From assembly GCA_003725585.1 (NCBI GenBank), contig RJMB01000001.1:372001-436000 (forward strand): a stretch of 64,000 bases of DNA. The letters run 5' to 3'. A program made the position numbers and the translations under genes. Each line of letters opens with the position of its first letter. Position 1 is the first letter of the stretch. Positions 1 through 8,013 of this stretch are shown here, piece by piece. This stretch comes from Halostreptopolyspora alba (GTDB lineage Bacteria; Actinomycetota; Actinomycetes; Streptosporangiales; Streptosporangiaceae). The notes under the pieces were generated by a model that was not told the origin of the DNA, did no database searches, and worked only from the letters and a program-made list of their open reading frames with translations.

Positions 1-3000
1 CCTGCGGGTCGGCCGCCTGGAGCTCGGGGCCTGCGTGCTTCTCCCAACGATCGTCCTGGGCGGCGAGCCAGTCGAGGTCCTCGTAGTCGAGACGCAGCAG
101 ACCGGTCTGTTCCAGGTTGGGCATGGTGACCCGCCAGCCGCGCTCCAGGTCGCGATAAAGACGGAAGGCGATGACGTCACGCAGAGTGGTGGCGGCACGC
201 CGCAGCTGGCCGGGGGTGGCATCGGGCTGCGCGGCGTAGTCCTCGGGGCCGACCTCCAGGGCCTCGGCCACCCGCTCGGCCAGGTCGTCATGGTTGAGGC
301 CGCGCTCACCGGCCTCAACCACTGCCCGGTGCAGCGCACCACGCAACTGGGTGACCTGCACGAAGTCGTTGAAATGGCCGGCCTGCAACGAAGCGTCCTG
401 ACGGTTGTCAACGAAGGTCAACAGCTTGCGAGCCTCATCTTGTAGCGCCCGCTCGGGCAGGGCGGTCAGCGAGCGCACGATGGAGGCCGAGATCAGCGAG
501 GTCGCTGAGGACCGTCCCTCCTGGGAGAGAGTGGCCAGGTGGGCGAAATCCTTGCCGCGCACGCGTTCGTCACTGACCCCGCAGCGCAGGCAGAACCGGA
601 ACGGGGCGGGGATGAACGCGGCCTCCAGCTCCCCGCGGCCCTCGATCCCGTACGGGTCGACCGTGACCGGGCGTGGCAGGCGGTCCTGGTAGGTGGGCTT
701 GACTCGCTCGTTGCCGGACTCGTCGATCTCCAGCCACGACTCCGGGATCTTGCGCTCCTCGATGATCGTCGCGACGTCGTGCGGCCACGGGGCCGAGGGG
801 GCCACGTAGAGGAAGCCGTCCTGGGCACCGCCGGCGCCGGCGGCGGTATCGGGGCGTGGGGTGTAAACGGCGCTACCCGCCTTCTCCTCGCGCCACACGG
901 TCAGATACTCCTGCCCGCAGTCGCGGCAGAACGCCATCGGCAACAGGATCTTGCCGCCCGAACCGGGCTGTTCCAGCTGGTAGTCGCGAGTGAGGTGGCG
1001 AGTCTCGGGCCGCTCCAGGGTGGCATAAACCGTGTCGCCCTTGGACAGGAACTGGTGTAACCGGAACGCGAACAAAGGGCGCTCGGTGACGGGGTGGAGG
1101 GCCTCGGCGCCGGATTCGAGGGTGGCGCGTATGGCGACGACGCAGGCCGGCTCGTCCCGGCCTGTTTGTGTGGCGAGCTCGGCCGCGGCGTCCTCGACGC
1201 GGTCGGGAAGGCTGCGTACCAGACGCCCGGTGCTGTCGGTATCCAGGCCGAACCGCGACTCGACCCAGCGCGCGAGCGGGTCGGCGCGCAGCCCGTCGTA
1301 GGAGCGGGGCGGGGCCTGATCGATGCGTTCGGCGGGCACGGAGTCGGGCGCGTCCTCGGTGGCCCGTACCAGGGTCTCAGTGATGACGTTGCCCGGATCG
1401 ATGTGGGTACCGAAGAGGCCGGTGGCGACCTTGGCGACCACGGCACGCTGGTCCTCGCGCTCGCCCTGGGAGGACATGGTGGCCGAGGTGCCCACGCACT
1501 GCACATCGGGAGCGCGGCAGGCCTCCCGGACACGGCGGATGAGCAGCGCGACATCGGCACCTTGACGCCCCCGGTAGGTGTGCAGCTCGTCGAAGACCAA
1601 GAACTCCAGACCGGAGGCCATGGCGATCAGGGAGGCGCGCTCCTCGGGCCGGGTGAGCATCAGCTCCAACATCACGTAGTTGGTGAGCAGGATGTCCGGC
1701 GGGTTCTCGCGTAGCCGCCTGCGGGTGGCGTCGTCCTCCTGGCCCGTGTAGCGGGCGTAGGTCACCTTCTCGCGACCGGGACCGTAGCCGTGGGTGAGGA
1801 ACTTCTCCAACTCGTTCAGCTGGCTGTTGGCCAAGGCGTTCATCGGGTAGACGATGATGGCGCGCACCCGCTTGCCGGCCTTCTCGCCCTCCTGCTCGCG
1901 AACGCGTAACACTCGGTCGACAATGGGCACGATGTAGGCCAGCGACTTTCCCGATCCGGTGCCGGTGGTCAACACATAGGAGGCACCGGTCTTCGCGATC
2001 TCGACGGCCTCGCGCTGGTGGCGGTGCAAGGTCATCTGGCGGCCGCCACGGGAACCGGGCTCGGCGGGCTTGTCCTGGGTGAAGATGGTGGCGCACTCGG
2101 GGTGCAGGATGTCCTCGGCGACGAGATCGGGCACGGTGCCGCCGGAGGCGAAGAACGGGTTGAGCGAGACCCAGGGGTTGGGCCACTGGGACTTGGCCTC
2201 CAGGTCGTCCTCAAGGTACTCGCGAACCCCCTCGTCGCGGATGACGGTGCCGCCCTGGGTGAACTCGCGGTAGTCCTCGATGAGGTTCTCGTGCAGCGCG
2301 AAGACGTCCATGCGACCGGTCGGGGTGGCGGCGCGGTGACGCTCGACGGGCGAGTCGGGAACGGGGCGTGGCGCGGCGGCGAATGGGGTGTACTCGGCCC
2401 AGCCGGGCAGGTGGTCCTCGTCGTCGGCGAAGCGCCGCAGCAGGTCCCGGACCTCGGCGGCGCTTGCGGGACGCTCGGCCGGTTTCTTTTCCAGTAGCTG
2501 TTTGACGAGCTCCTCCAACGCGGCCGGCAGGTCGGGACGCATCAGGCGAAGCGGCGGGACCGGGAACTCCTTGTGGGCACGACCAAGCTCGGTGTCGTCG
2601 TTGCCGATGAAGGGCGGACCGCCGACCAACAGCTCGAACAGGACGCAACCGAGCGCGTACAGGTCGGCCGCGGCGGTGACGTCACTGTCGGAGAACTGCT
2701 CCGGGGCCATGTAGCGCGCGGTACCAATGGTCTTGTCAGCGCTGGTGATCTGGGTGGTGTCGGCGTCGATGACGCGGCCGGTACCGAAGTCGAGTACCAT
2801 CGCCCGGCCACCGCGCACCAGCATCACGTTGGCGGGTTTGAGATCGCGGTGCACCACGCCCGCGGCATGGGCGGTGTTGAGCGCGTCGGCGACCTGGGCA
2901 CCGATGGCGGCGACCCAGGACACGGGAAGCTGGGGCTCTTCGGAGGAGAGGTCGCGCAGGGTGTGACCGTCGAGCAGCTCCATGGCCAGGTAAGGAACGG

Positions 3001-3277
3001 AGTTCTCGGGGTCGACACCGCCGTCGATCACGCGCGGGATGTTGGGGTGGTCGAGCTTGCCCATGATCGCGATCTCGCGAGCGAAGCGCTTGGCCTGCTT
3101 GGGGTCGGGGTCGGCGGGGGCGCCCCAGCGGCGGCGCAGGATGAGTTTGACCGCGACCGTGCGGTCGGGGGAGTGGGGATCGGCGCGCGTGTCCTCGGCC
3201 CGGTAGACCTCCCCCATGCCACCACGTTCGATGTAGTCAAGCAGCTTGAACCGCCCCGCCACGAACTCCGGGTCCAT
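1..3277 (-). CDS. Ser/Thr protein kinase-DEAD/DEAH helicase fusion (C-terminus beyond window)
   Basis: At least 1,092 residues are visible and the frame stays open to base 1, so the gene is truncated by the window. Residues ~10-285 form a Hanks-type kinase: GGMGEVY glycine loop (~15-21), VAVK lysine (~40), HRDLKPAN catalytic loop (~146) and DFG (~163), all intact. After a ~130-residue linker comes an SF2 helicase: TGTGSGKS (motif I, ~437) and FDELHTYRG (motif II, ~562). Two CxxC pairs (CRDCG ~784, CLRCG ~896) suggest a zinc site, and a DNRQDASLQAGHF block (~946-961) follows; these recall large YprA/MrfA/DrmA-like helicases, from memory. A DUF1998-like C-terminus would be expected further left but cannot be seen. 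The start is ATG 3277, directly before the kinase domain. The gene is divergent from an HTH-methyltransferase gene, which together suggests a defence or DNA-modification locus (inference). Confidence 0.85.
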   Translation of the reverse strand, partial: MDPEFVAGRFKLLDYIERGGMGEVYRAEDTRADPHSPDRTVAVKLILRRRWGAPADPDPKQAKRFAREIAIMGKLDHPNIPRVIDGGVDPENSVPYLAMELLDGHTLRDLSSEEPQLPVSWVAAIGAQVADALNTAHAAGVVHRDLKPANVMLVRGGRAMVLDFGTGRVIDADTTQITSADKTIGTARYMAPEQFSDSDVTAAADLYALGCVLFELLVGGPPFIGNDDTELGRAHKEFPVPPLRLMRPDLPAALEELVKQLLEKKPAERPASAAEVRDLLRRFADDEDHLPGWAEYTPFAAAPRPVPDSPVERHRAATPTGRMDVFALHENLIEDYREFTQGGTVIRDEGVREYLEDDLEAKSQWPNPWVSLNPFFASGGTVPDLVAEDILHPECATIFTQDKPAEPGSRGGRQMTLHRHQREAVEIAKTGASYVLTTGTGSGKSLAYIVPIVDRVLRVREQEGEKAGKRVRAIIVYPMNALANSQLNELEKFLTHGYGPGREKVTYARYTGQEDDATRRRLRENPPDILLTNYVMLELMLTRPEERASLIAMASGLEFLVFDELHTYRGRQGADVALLIRRVREACRAPDVQCVGTSATMSSQGEREDQRAVVAKVATGLFGTHIDPGNVITETLVRATEDAPDSVPAERIDQAPPRSYDGLRADPLARWVESRFGLDTDSTGRLVRSLPDRVEDAAAELATQTGRDEPACVVAIRATLESGAEALHPVTERPLFAFRLHQFLSKGDTVYATLERPETRHLTRDYQLEQPGSGGKILLPMAFCRDCGQEYLTVWREEKAGSAVYTPRPDTAAGAGGAQDGFLYVAPSAPWPHDVATIIEERKIPESWLEIDESGNERVKPTYQDRLPRPVTVDPYGIEGRGELEAAFIPAPFRFCLRCGVSDERVRGKDFAHLATLSQEGRSSATSLISASIVRSLTALPERALQDEARKLLTFVDNRQDASLQAGHFNDFVQVTQLRGALHRAVVEAGERGLNHDDLAERVAEALEVGPEDYAAQPDATPGQLRRAATTLRDVIAFRLYRDLERGWRVTMPNLEQTGLLRLDYEDLDWLAAQDDRWEKHAGPELQAADPQ

Positions 3278-3398
3278 CGCTTCCACCCTCGCCTTGATCG
3301 CTGCGTCCGCGCCTGCTCTGGCCCAAGGTCACGGTGCCCCCAGCACCCCCTGCTGCACGACGCTCCCATCGTTGCAAACCGGAGAGCGGGCCACCTAG

Positions 3399-3445
3399 TG
3401 TTCACATAAGCGGCGCGATTGCTTGAATAATATACTGTTTACATA
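3399..3445. promoter_or_regulatory. Direct repeat TGTTYACATA upstream of kinase-helicase
   Basis: TGTTCACATA (3399-3408) and TGTTTACATA (3436-3445) are near-identical decamers with start points 37 bp apart, in the AT-rich stretch 120-170 bp upstream of the kinase-helicase start. They may be binding sites for a regulator of this gene. Binding is inference; only the repeat is observed. Confidence 0.4.
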
Positions 3446-3769
3446 GCTAACACGCAAATGTGGTGTTCTTGGGGGCGAGGTCGTCCGCCGCGCACCACCC
3501 CACCTGCCGGGGGACGAGGAAGCAGGGCGGCGGGAGGAACGCTGCCGGCCCTCGACAGCGGTGGGCAGGGCCGAAATCACCGGAAACGGGGGAACTGGCG
3601 TCATCGGCCCGCTTTGCGGACGGCGGGACCGGCGCGTCTGGTTGTCACGTGTGACCGACAGGGGGAGAGCGTGCGGCGCCACCTCGCCCGCCACATCTCC
3701 CAGTATCGACACCTCGCACGGAGAGACATCGCAGCAAGCGTTAACCATGCAAACGCACTGCATCTTCCC

Positions 3770-3791
3770 TGTGTACTCGAAAATGTGTACT
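3770..3791. promoter_or_regulatory. Tandem repeat TGTGTACT immediately upstream of methyltransferase
   Basis: TGTGTACT occurs at 3770-3777 and again at 3784-3791, a 14-bp step, ending 8 bp before the ATG at 3800. No Shine-Dalgarno is visible before that ATG, and TACTGT (3788-3793) sits where a -10 hexamer of a leaderless transcript would be. Repeats over the promoter would suit autoregulation, perhaps by the HTH at the N-terminus of the methyltransferase itself (inference). Confidence 0.4.
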
Positions 3792-3799
3792 GTAGAGAT

Positions 3800-5527
3800 A
3801 TGGATGAAACCGCCCCGTCGACCGAAGAACGGCTGGTCAGCCCTGCTGAGATCGCCCGGCTCGCGGGAGTGACACGCGCCGCGGTCTCCAACTGGCGACG
3901 GCGGCACTCCGACTTTCCCACCCCCGCCTCGGGCACCGGAAACAGCGCCCTGTTCCCGTTCCGCGAAGTGCGCGACTGGCTGGAGTCCCAACACAAGGGG
4001 CAAAAGCAGGCAGAAGACGCCCAACTGTGGGACGCGCTGCGCAACGCCTACGGCGACCGCATCATACGTGGCATGGCCGCCGTCGCCGAACTTCTTGCAG
4101 ACACAGAGCACGACGGACCAGGCGGACGGTACAGCGAACTCGACCCCCAAACCGTCGAGCTCGCCCAGGGTATGGCCGCCTCCTCCGCTGCCTCCGAGGT
4201 TGTCTCCGCCCTGGCCACGCGCTACCCACAGGCGACCCGCCGCACCGCCTCCGACAGTGCCACCCCCGCTGGCCTGGTGCGGGCGATCTCCCGGTTCGTC
4301 GAGGGGAACGCCGCCACGGTGTTCGACCCGGCCTGCGGTATCGGCGCGCTACTCGCAGCCGTTGGCGGCCCCGGCGCGCGACGATTCGGACAGGACAGCG
4401 ACCCCGACGCTGCCCGGTTCGCCGAGCTCCGGCTGGAACTGGAATTGGAGAACGCGCGCGAAACCGAAATCCGCGTCGGCGACTCCCTTCGCGACGACCG
4501 GTGGCCCGACCTCACGGCGGAGCTGGTGGTATGTCACCCGCCCGCCGCCAACGCTGACTGGGGACGGGAGGACCTGCTACTGGACACGCGCTGGGAGTTG
4601 GGTGTGCCACCGCGTGCCGAGAGCGAGCTGGCCTGGCTCCAGCACGCTTACGCCCACACAGCCCCGGGTGGTCGGGCAGTCGTGGTTATGTCGGCCTCGG
4701 CTGCCTACCGCAGGACCGGACGGCGCATCCGCGCCGAGCTGGTGCGGCGCGGCCTGCTCGCCGGTGTCGCCGCGCTGCCGGCCGGGCTCGCCGCCTCGCA
4801 CGCGCAGCCGATACACCTGTGGTTGCTTCGGCGGCCCGCGCAGGGCGAAGAGTCGACGGGGGCCGCGTCGATCCGCCTGACCGAGCTGACCACAGCCGAC
4901 CCGGACGGGCCGCTGGAACCGGACGAACACGAGCAGACCGAGATCGCCCCTATCGACCTCCTCGACGACGCCGTCGACCTCACACCGGGACGCCACATCA
5001 CGGGCGCGCCGGTGGACTACCCCACCGAGTACGAGACCGCGCATGCGGAACTGGAGCAGGCGCTGGGTGCGCTTGTCGCTGCGCTGCCCGAGCTGGCCGC
5101 GGGCTCCCCGGTCGCCGACGCCCCCCAGGTGCGTGTGTCCGAACTGGCACGAGCCGGGCTGGTCGATCTCAGCGGCGAGTGGCCGGTATCGGTGAGCGAC
5201 AAGCTGGACACCGACTTCTTGCGCGGATTCCTGCTCAGCCCGCACAACACACGCCGCTCCACCAGCGCCAGCGGAACCTTTCGTGTGGACACGCAGGGAG
5301 CCCGCATACCGCAGGCGGGTATCGAGGAGCAGCGCCGCCTGGGCGCGGCCTTCCGGGCAGTGGCGGACTTCGAGGCGCGCACCAAGCGGTTCGTCGACCT
5401 GGCGGAGCGGGCCGCCTCGCTCGCCCGGGACGGACTGGCCACCGGCGCGCTGGCACCGAAGGAAGGCTCCGTAGAGGCAGCTGGAGAGACTTCCGAGGAT
5501 GATCGCGGAGTTGGCCATACGGAGTGA
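3800..5527 (+). CDS. HTH-N6-adenine methyltransferase-like protein with C-terminal specificity domain
   Basis: 575 aa. Residues ~12-60 form a MerR/excisionase-like helix-turn-helix (SPAEIARLAGVTRAAVSNWR). A type I/IIG-like N6-adenine methylase fold follows, with SAM-binding motif I FDPACGIGALL (~174-185). At the catalytic motif IV position (~244-248) the protein reads VVCHPPAANADW where (N/D)PP(F/Y) is expected, so the adenine-binding loop is altered and activity is doubtful. The C-terminal ~150 residues look like half an HsdS subunit (IPQAGIEEQRRLG, then a helical stretch), implying built-in target recognition. I chose ATG 3800 because the HTH begins right after it and upstream codons are not protein-like. 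It is divergent from the kinase-helicase. Whether it methylates, or only binds DNA as a regulator or sensor, cannot be told from the sequence. Confidence 0.8.
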   Translation: MDETAPSTEERLVSPAEIARLAGVTRAAVSNWRRRHSDFPTPASGTGNSALFPFREVRDWLESQHKGQKQAEDAQLWDALRNAYGDRIIRGMAAVAELLADTEHDGPGGRYSELDPQTVELAQGMAASSAASEVVSALATRYPQATRRTASDSATPAGLVRAISRFVEGNAATVFDPACGIGALLAAVGGPGARRFGQDSDPDAARFAELRLELELENARETEIRVGDSLRDDRWPDLTAELVVCHPPAANADWGREDLLLDTRWELGVPPRAESELAWLQHAYAHTAPGGRAVVVMSASAAYRRTGRRIRAELVRRGLLAGVAALPAGLAASHAQPIHLWLLRRPAQGEESTGAASIRLTELTTADPDGPLEPDEHEQTEIAPIDLLDDAVDLTPGRHITGAPVDYPTEYETAHAELEQALGALVAALPELAAGSPVADAPQVRVSELARAGLVDLSGEWPVSVSDKLDTDFLRGFLLSPHNTRRSTSASGTFRVDTQGARIPQAGIEEQRRLGAAFRAVADFEARTKRFVDLAERAASLARDGLATGALAPKEGSVEAAGETSEDDRGVGHTE

Positions 5528-5626
5528 TCACGAGCGCTGCGATCCCCGCAGCCTCAACCGCCACTTCTCATCCGCCGCGGACATCGTGGCCCACCGCCGG
5601 CCACAGCGAGCCGCCGATCGTGTCCG

Positions 5627-5658
5627 GATGCCGTGACTCCGGCCGGAATCACGGCATC
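5627..5658. terminator. Hairpin between convergent genes
   Basis: GATGCCGTGA (5627-5636) pairs with TCACGGCATC (5649-5658), and an inner TCCGG/CCGGA arm extends the stem. It lies between the 3' ends of the methyltransferase (+) and the protease inhibitor (-), so it could terminate both. There is no U-tract, as is usual in actinomycetes. Confidence 0.6.
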
Positions 5659-5698
5659 AGAGCACGAGAGCACTCCAACTCCGGGGCCGACCGCCCCG

Positions 5699-6133
5699 CT
5701 ATCCGAACCGGAAGACGCCGTCGGACATGGCGGAGGCGCACACCTCGTTGGAGTAGCCCTCCCTGAACTCCACCTCGTGGCCGAACCCGTACCCCTCGGC
5801 CACCACGGTGACCGGGTCCCAGTACATGGGGCAGGGCTCGGGCTCGGTGGGCAGGCGCTCGAACTGGCCACCGACCTTCTCCAGGGCCGCACAGGCCTCC
5901 TCGGGCGCCGGGTGGCTCCCCCCGGCGGGCAGACACTCCAGGGTCACCTTCTTCGGGTCCCCCACGATGTCCTGGGCCTCGTCGGTGATGTTTTTGTCCT
6001 TGTACATGAGGAAGGTGTAGCTCGCTCCGGGCCGGTCCGCCGCACCGGAATCATCGGCCGTGGCCGGTGCGGCCAGACCGAACAGCATGGCGGGAACCGC
6101 GGCTAAGAGCGCTATCGACCTGGGGTTTCGCAT
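5699..6133 (-). CDS. Subtilisin inhibitor-like (SSI family) secreted protease inhibitor
   Basis: 144 aa. A Sec signal peptide (RNPRSIALLAAVPAMLFGLAA, ending APATA) is followed by a ~115-residue SSI domain. The four family cysteines are present (LECLP, EACAAL, PCPM, EVCAS) and should form two disulfides. The PxGGxHPxPxxAC block and the C-terminal VFRFG are typical. By analogy with Streptomyces SSI the reactive loop is CPMYWDPV, giving P1 Met and P1' Tyr, so subtilisin/chymotrypsin-like proteases are the likely targets. The product would be exported and inhibit the cell's own or foreign serine proteases. The start is ATG 6133, preceded by a purine-rich AAAGGAAA. It is monocistronic and convergent with the methyltransferase; no protease gene is adjacent. 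Confidence 0.93.
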   Translation of the reverse strand: MRNPRSIALLAAVPAMLFGLAAPATADDSGAADRPGASYTFLMYKDKNITDEAQDIVGDPKKVTLECLPAGGSHPAPEEACAALEKVGGQFERLPTEPEPCPMYWDPVTVVAEGYGFGHEVEFREGYSNEVCASAMSDGVFRFG

Positions 6134-6692
6134 TCGGTTTCCTTTCGCCTCCGGAAGAATTCGCGAAGTCCTCGGGAGAATCCGCCCAGCTCACGGAATA
6201 GGCACCAGGACATCGCGCTGATGTCCTGGCCGTAATGTGTGGCACGGATTCCCGGAGAGGATAGGAATATGTTAACCCTCACACCATGTGGGGTAAATAA
6301 CATGGCCTGGCCAGGGGATTTTCCCCGGCCCCTCTCCCGACCTCCCGGAAGGGCGCCTCCGGTCCTTTCTCCCGCCGCGAAACGACCGCGATGTGTACCG
6401 GTGCTTTCTGTGGTGACTGCGGTGCTGGAGTGGAAAATGTACTGCGCCCACGGCCGACATAACGGCATTAAGGCGCGACGAGGCCGGGGGCGCCGATCCG
6501 TGCACGCCGCGGGTGACACGGGGTGGTTCTCTGCCAAGCGCGAGGGTGGTCGTGGCTGCCCCTGTGGTGCTCCCGAAGGTGAGGTCGGTACTTGTTGGGG
6601 GGTGGCATAGGGCTCATCCTTCCAAGGCTCCAGCCCTCCACCGAACCCGGAACGGTTCACTGGCCACCGAACCGCTCTCCATGGTCCAAACC
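6134..6692. other. Intergenic stretch, no convincing gene
   Basis: This ~560-bp stretch lies upstream of the SSI gene. Open frames here (for example 6112-6660 on the minus strand) have no domain, a low-complexity composition and overlap the SSI start. An imperfect inverted repeat ACCCTCAC...GTGGGGT (about 6275-6293), flanked by GTTAA and TAAAT, could be part of the SSI promoter. Nothing else is recognisable. Confidence 0.5.
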
Positions 6693-6899
6693 GATGCGCA
6701 GCCGGATCCCTACAGCCGCTCCTACCAGTCGCCCGCCTTCCCCGGACTGCTGACCAGGTTCGGAACGTAGTTGCGTACCCCCGTCGGTCGTCTGCACTGG
6801 GCCGGTGTCGAGGTCGCGGAATTCCCCTGCAGCGGCACCCTCAACGGTGCACTGACGAGTGGCCGACGCGCTGCCGAGGAAGTGCTCCGGAAGCTGTGA
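6693..6899 (+). pseudogene. C-terminal relic of a flavin amine oxidase, with in-frame stop
   Basis: In one frame the sequence reads DPYSRSYQSPAFPGLLTRFG, then T, a TAG at 6768-6770, then LRTPVGRLHWAG followed by a GTLNGALTSGRRAAEEVL stretch to a TGA at 6897-6899. This matches the C-terminal FAD-binding end of monoamine-oxidase-like enzymes (family pattern FGxALRxPVGRxHWAGTE...GxxxGAxxSGxRAAxEVL). The stop sits exactly where one residue would be, and the usual TETA has decayed to VEVA. The N-terminal ~400 residues are missing. It is a decayed fragment rather than a short gene. Confidence 0.75.
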
Positions 6900-6978
6900 C
6901 GGTGATGACGGGGGCGTCCCGTCTGAGCGTTGCCCGAACGCGCCGGACTCGTGCCACACGGCCGGGAGATCCGAGCGA

Positions 6979-7863
6979 TCAGTGTGGCGCCCCGCTCGCC
7001 ACGTCGAGGCACACCTGCACGAACCGCTCCAGCGGGGTTGGGCGCCGGCCCGCCCGCAGATACAGGTAGGTGGTCGCGCGCGGAGCATCAACAATGGGAA
7101 TGAACCGCAGACCCGAGCGGGCGTAGGTCTCGCGCGCCGACTCGCCGGCGATATTGACTCCCACCCCCGCGGCGCACAGTTCCAGGATCTCTTCGAAGCT
7201 GCGTGCGAGTGACAGCAGCCTGGGTGGGGGCCCGTCGACGTTCACCGCCGAGAACCACCGCGCGGAGACCTCTTCGTCCTCCACGGACACAAAGGTCTCG
7301 TCTGCCAGATCGGCCAGGCACACGGACTGCCGGTCCGCGAGACGGTGCCGCTCCGAGGTAACTAGCACGCACCCCTCGTCCCACAACGCCCGCGACTCGA
7401 GCTGCGGGTGTGATGCGGGGCTGATCTCGGCGGCGAACGCGCAGTCGACGGTACCCGCCTCAAGCGCGTTGTAGCAGTCGACGAAGCCGAGCTGCCGGAT
7501 ACGCCAGCGCACGTTCGGAATCCGCGCCGCCGCGGCGGCCATGATCCTGCTGAACTCGGGGTTCGAGACCATCAGGCCCACTCGGATGACAGGGGCCGCG
7601 ATCTCGCCATGGGCCCAGAGCAGCACCTCGTCCGTTGCCTCGACCGCGCGGGCGGCCAGCGGCATCAGTTCAGCGCCGTACTCGGTGAGCTCTACCGCAC
7701 GGGAGGTGCGCTGGAACAGCGGGCGCGAGACTCGCCGCTCCAACGTACGGATCTGCTCGCTCAGCGAGGACGGGCTGAGGTGTAACTCGGCGGCGGCGCG
7801 GCCGAAATGAAGCTCTCGTGCCACCGCCAGAAAGCACCTGAGGTGGTGGATGGTGACGTCCAT
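6979..7863 (-). CDS. LysR-family transcriptional regulator
   Basis: 294 aa. The N-terminal winged HTH (MDVTIHHLRCFLAVARELHFGRAAAELHLSPSSL region, residues 1-60, quoted in part: HLRCFLAVARELHFGRAAA) is followed by a LysR substrate-binding domain (~90-290; VIRVGL start). The ATG at 7863 aligns with the normal LysR N-terminus; a further 11 codons are open upstream but would add an atypical extension. It is divergent from the metallo-beta-lactamase-fold gene at 8014 across a 150-bp spacer that holds a perfect inverted repeat, which is the standard LysR arrangement for controlling both itself and its neighbour. The inducer is unknown. Confidence 0.92.
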   Translation of the reverse strand: MDVTIHHLRCFLAVARELHFGRAAAELHLSPSSLSEQIRTLERRVSRPLFQRTSRAVELTEYGAELMPLAARAVEATDEVLLWAHGEIAAPVIRVGLMVSNPEFSRIMAAAAARIPNVRWRIRQLGFVDCYNALEAGTVDCAFAAEISPASHPQLESRALWDEGCVLVTSERHRLADRQSVCLADLADETFVSVEDEEVSARWFSAVNVDGPPPRLLSLARSFEEILELCAAGVGVNIAGESARETYARSGLRFIPIVDAPRATTYLYLRAGRRPTPLERFVQVCLDVASGAPH

Positions 7864-7916
7864 ATCCCTACCCGACCATTGCCTTGCCTTCCCCACTACC
7901 CATGTGCGCGCGGTCC

Positions 7917-7946
7917 GGACTGTCCGAAAGCACCTTCGGACAGTCC
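7917..7946. promoter_or_regulatory. Perfect inverted repeat, probable LysR operator
   Basis: GGACTGTCCGAA (7917-7928) and TTCGGACAGTCC (7935-7946) are perfect 12-bp arms around a 6-bp spacer, located between the LysR gene and gene 8014. Each arm itself contains a 9-bp dyad GGACNGTCC. The position and symmetry suit a LysR binding site; a terminator is unlikely because it lies between divergent starts. Confidence 0.65.
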
Positions 7947-8013
7947 TGCTGGCCTCTCACCGGCGACACCGGAGATCATGAGCGACGAATCGCCCCCTAC
8001 GGAGTGAGGAATC

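Larger units (their letters stand above)
3278..3799. promoter_or_regulatory. Divergent intergenic region between kinase-helicase and methyltransferase
   Basis: This 522-bp spacer separates two outward-facing genes. Two AT-rich islands stand out, about 3420-3460 and 3740-3800, in otherwise GC-rich sequence. An open frame continues upstream of the methyltransferase start to about 3458, but it reads as arginine/glycine-rich noise with no domain, so I treat it as non-coding. Candidate promoters for the two genes lie in the AT-rich islands, each next to short direct repeats listed separately. Confidence 0.6.

Noticed and set aside
3458..3799. Upstream extension of the methyltransferase frame by ~114 codons
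   Set aside because: Arg/Gly/Pro-rich, no domain, crosses AT-rich promoter-like DNA and repeats; the HTH starts right after ATG 3800.
1..5527. Assignment as BREX type 2/Pgl or as DISARM
   Set aside because: The kinase is fused to a helicase rather than separate, and pglY/pglZ or drmB/drmC are not visible; the left edge prevents a decision, so no named type is assigned.
6112..6660. Open frame on the minus strand upstream of and overlapping the SSI gene
   Set aside because: No recognisable fold, overlaps the SSI start, composition like non-coding GC-rich DNA.
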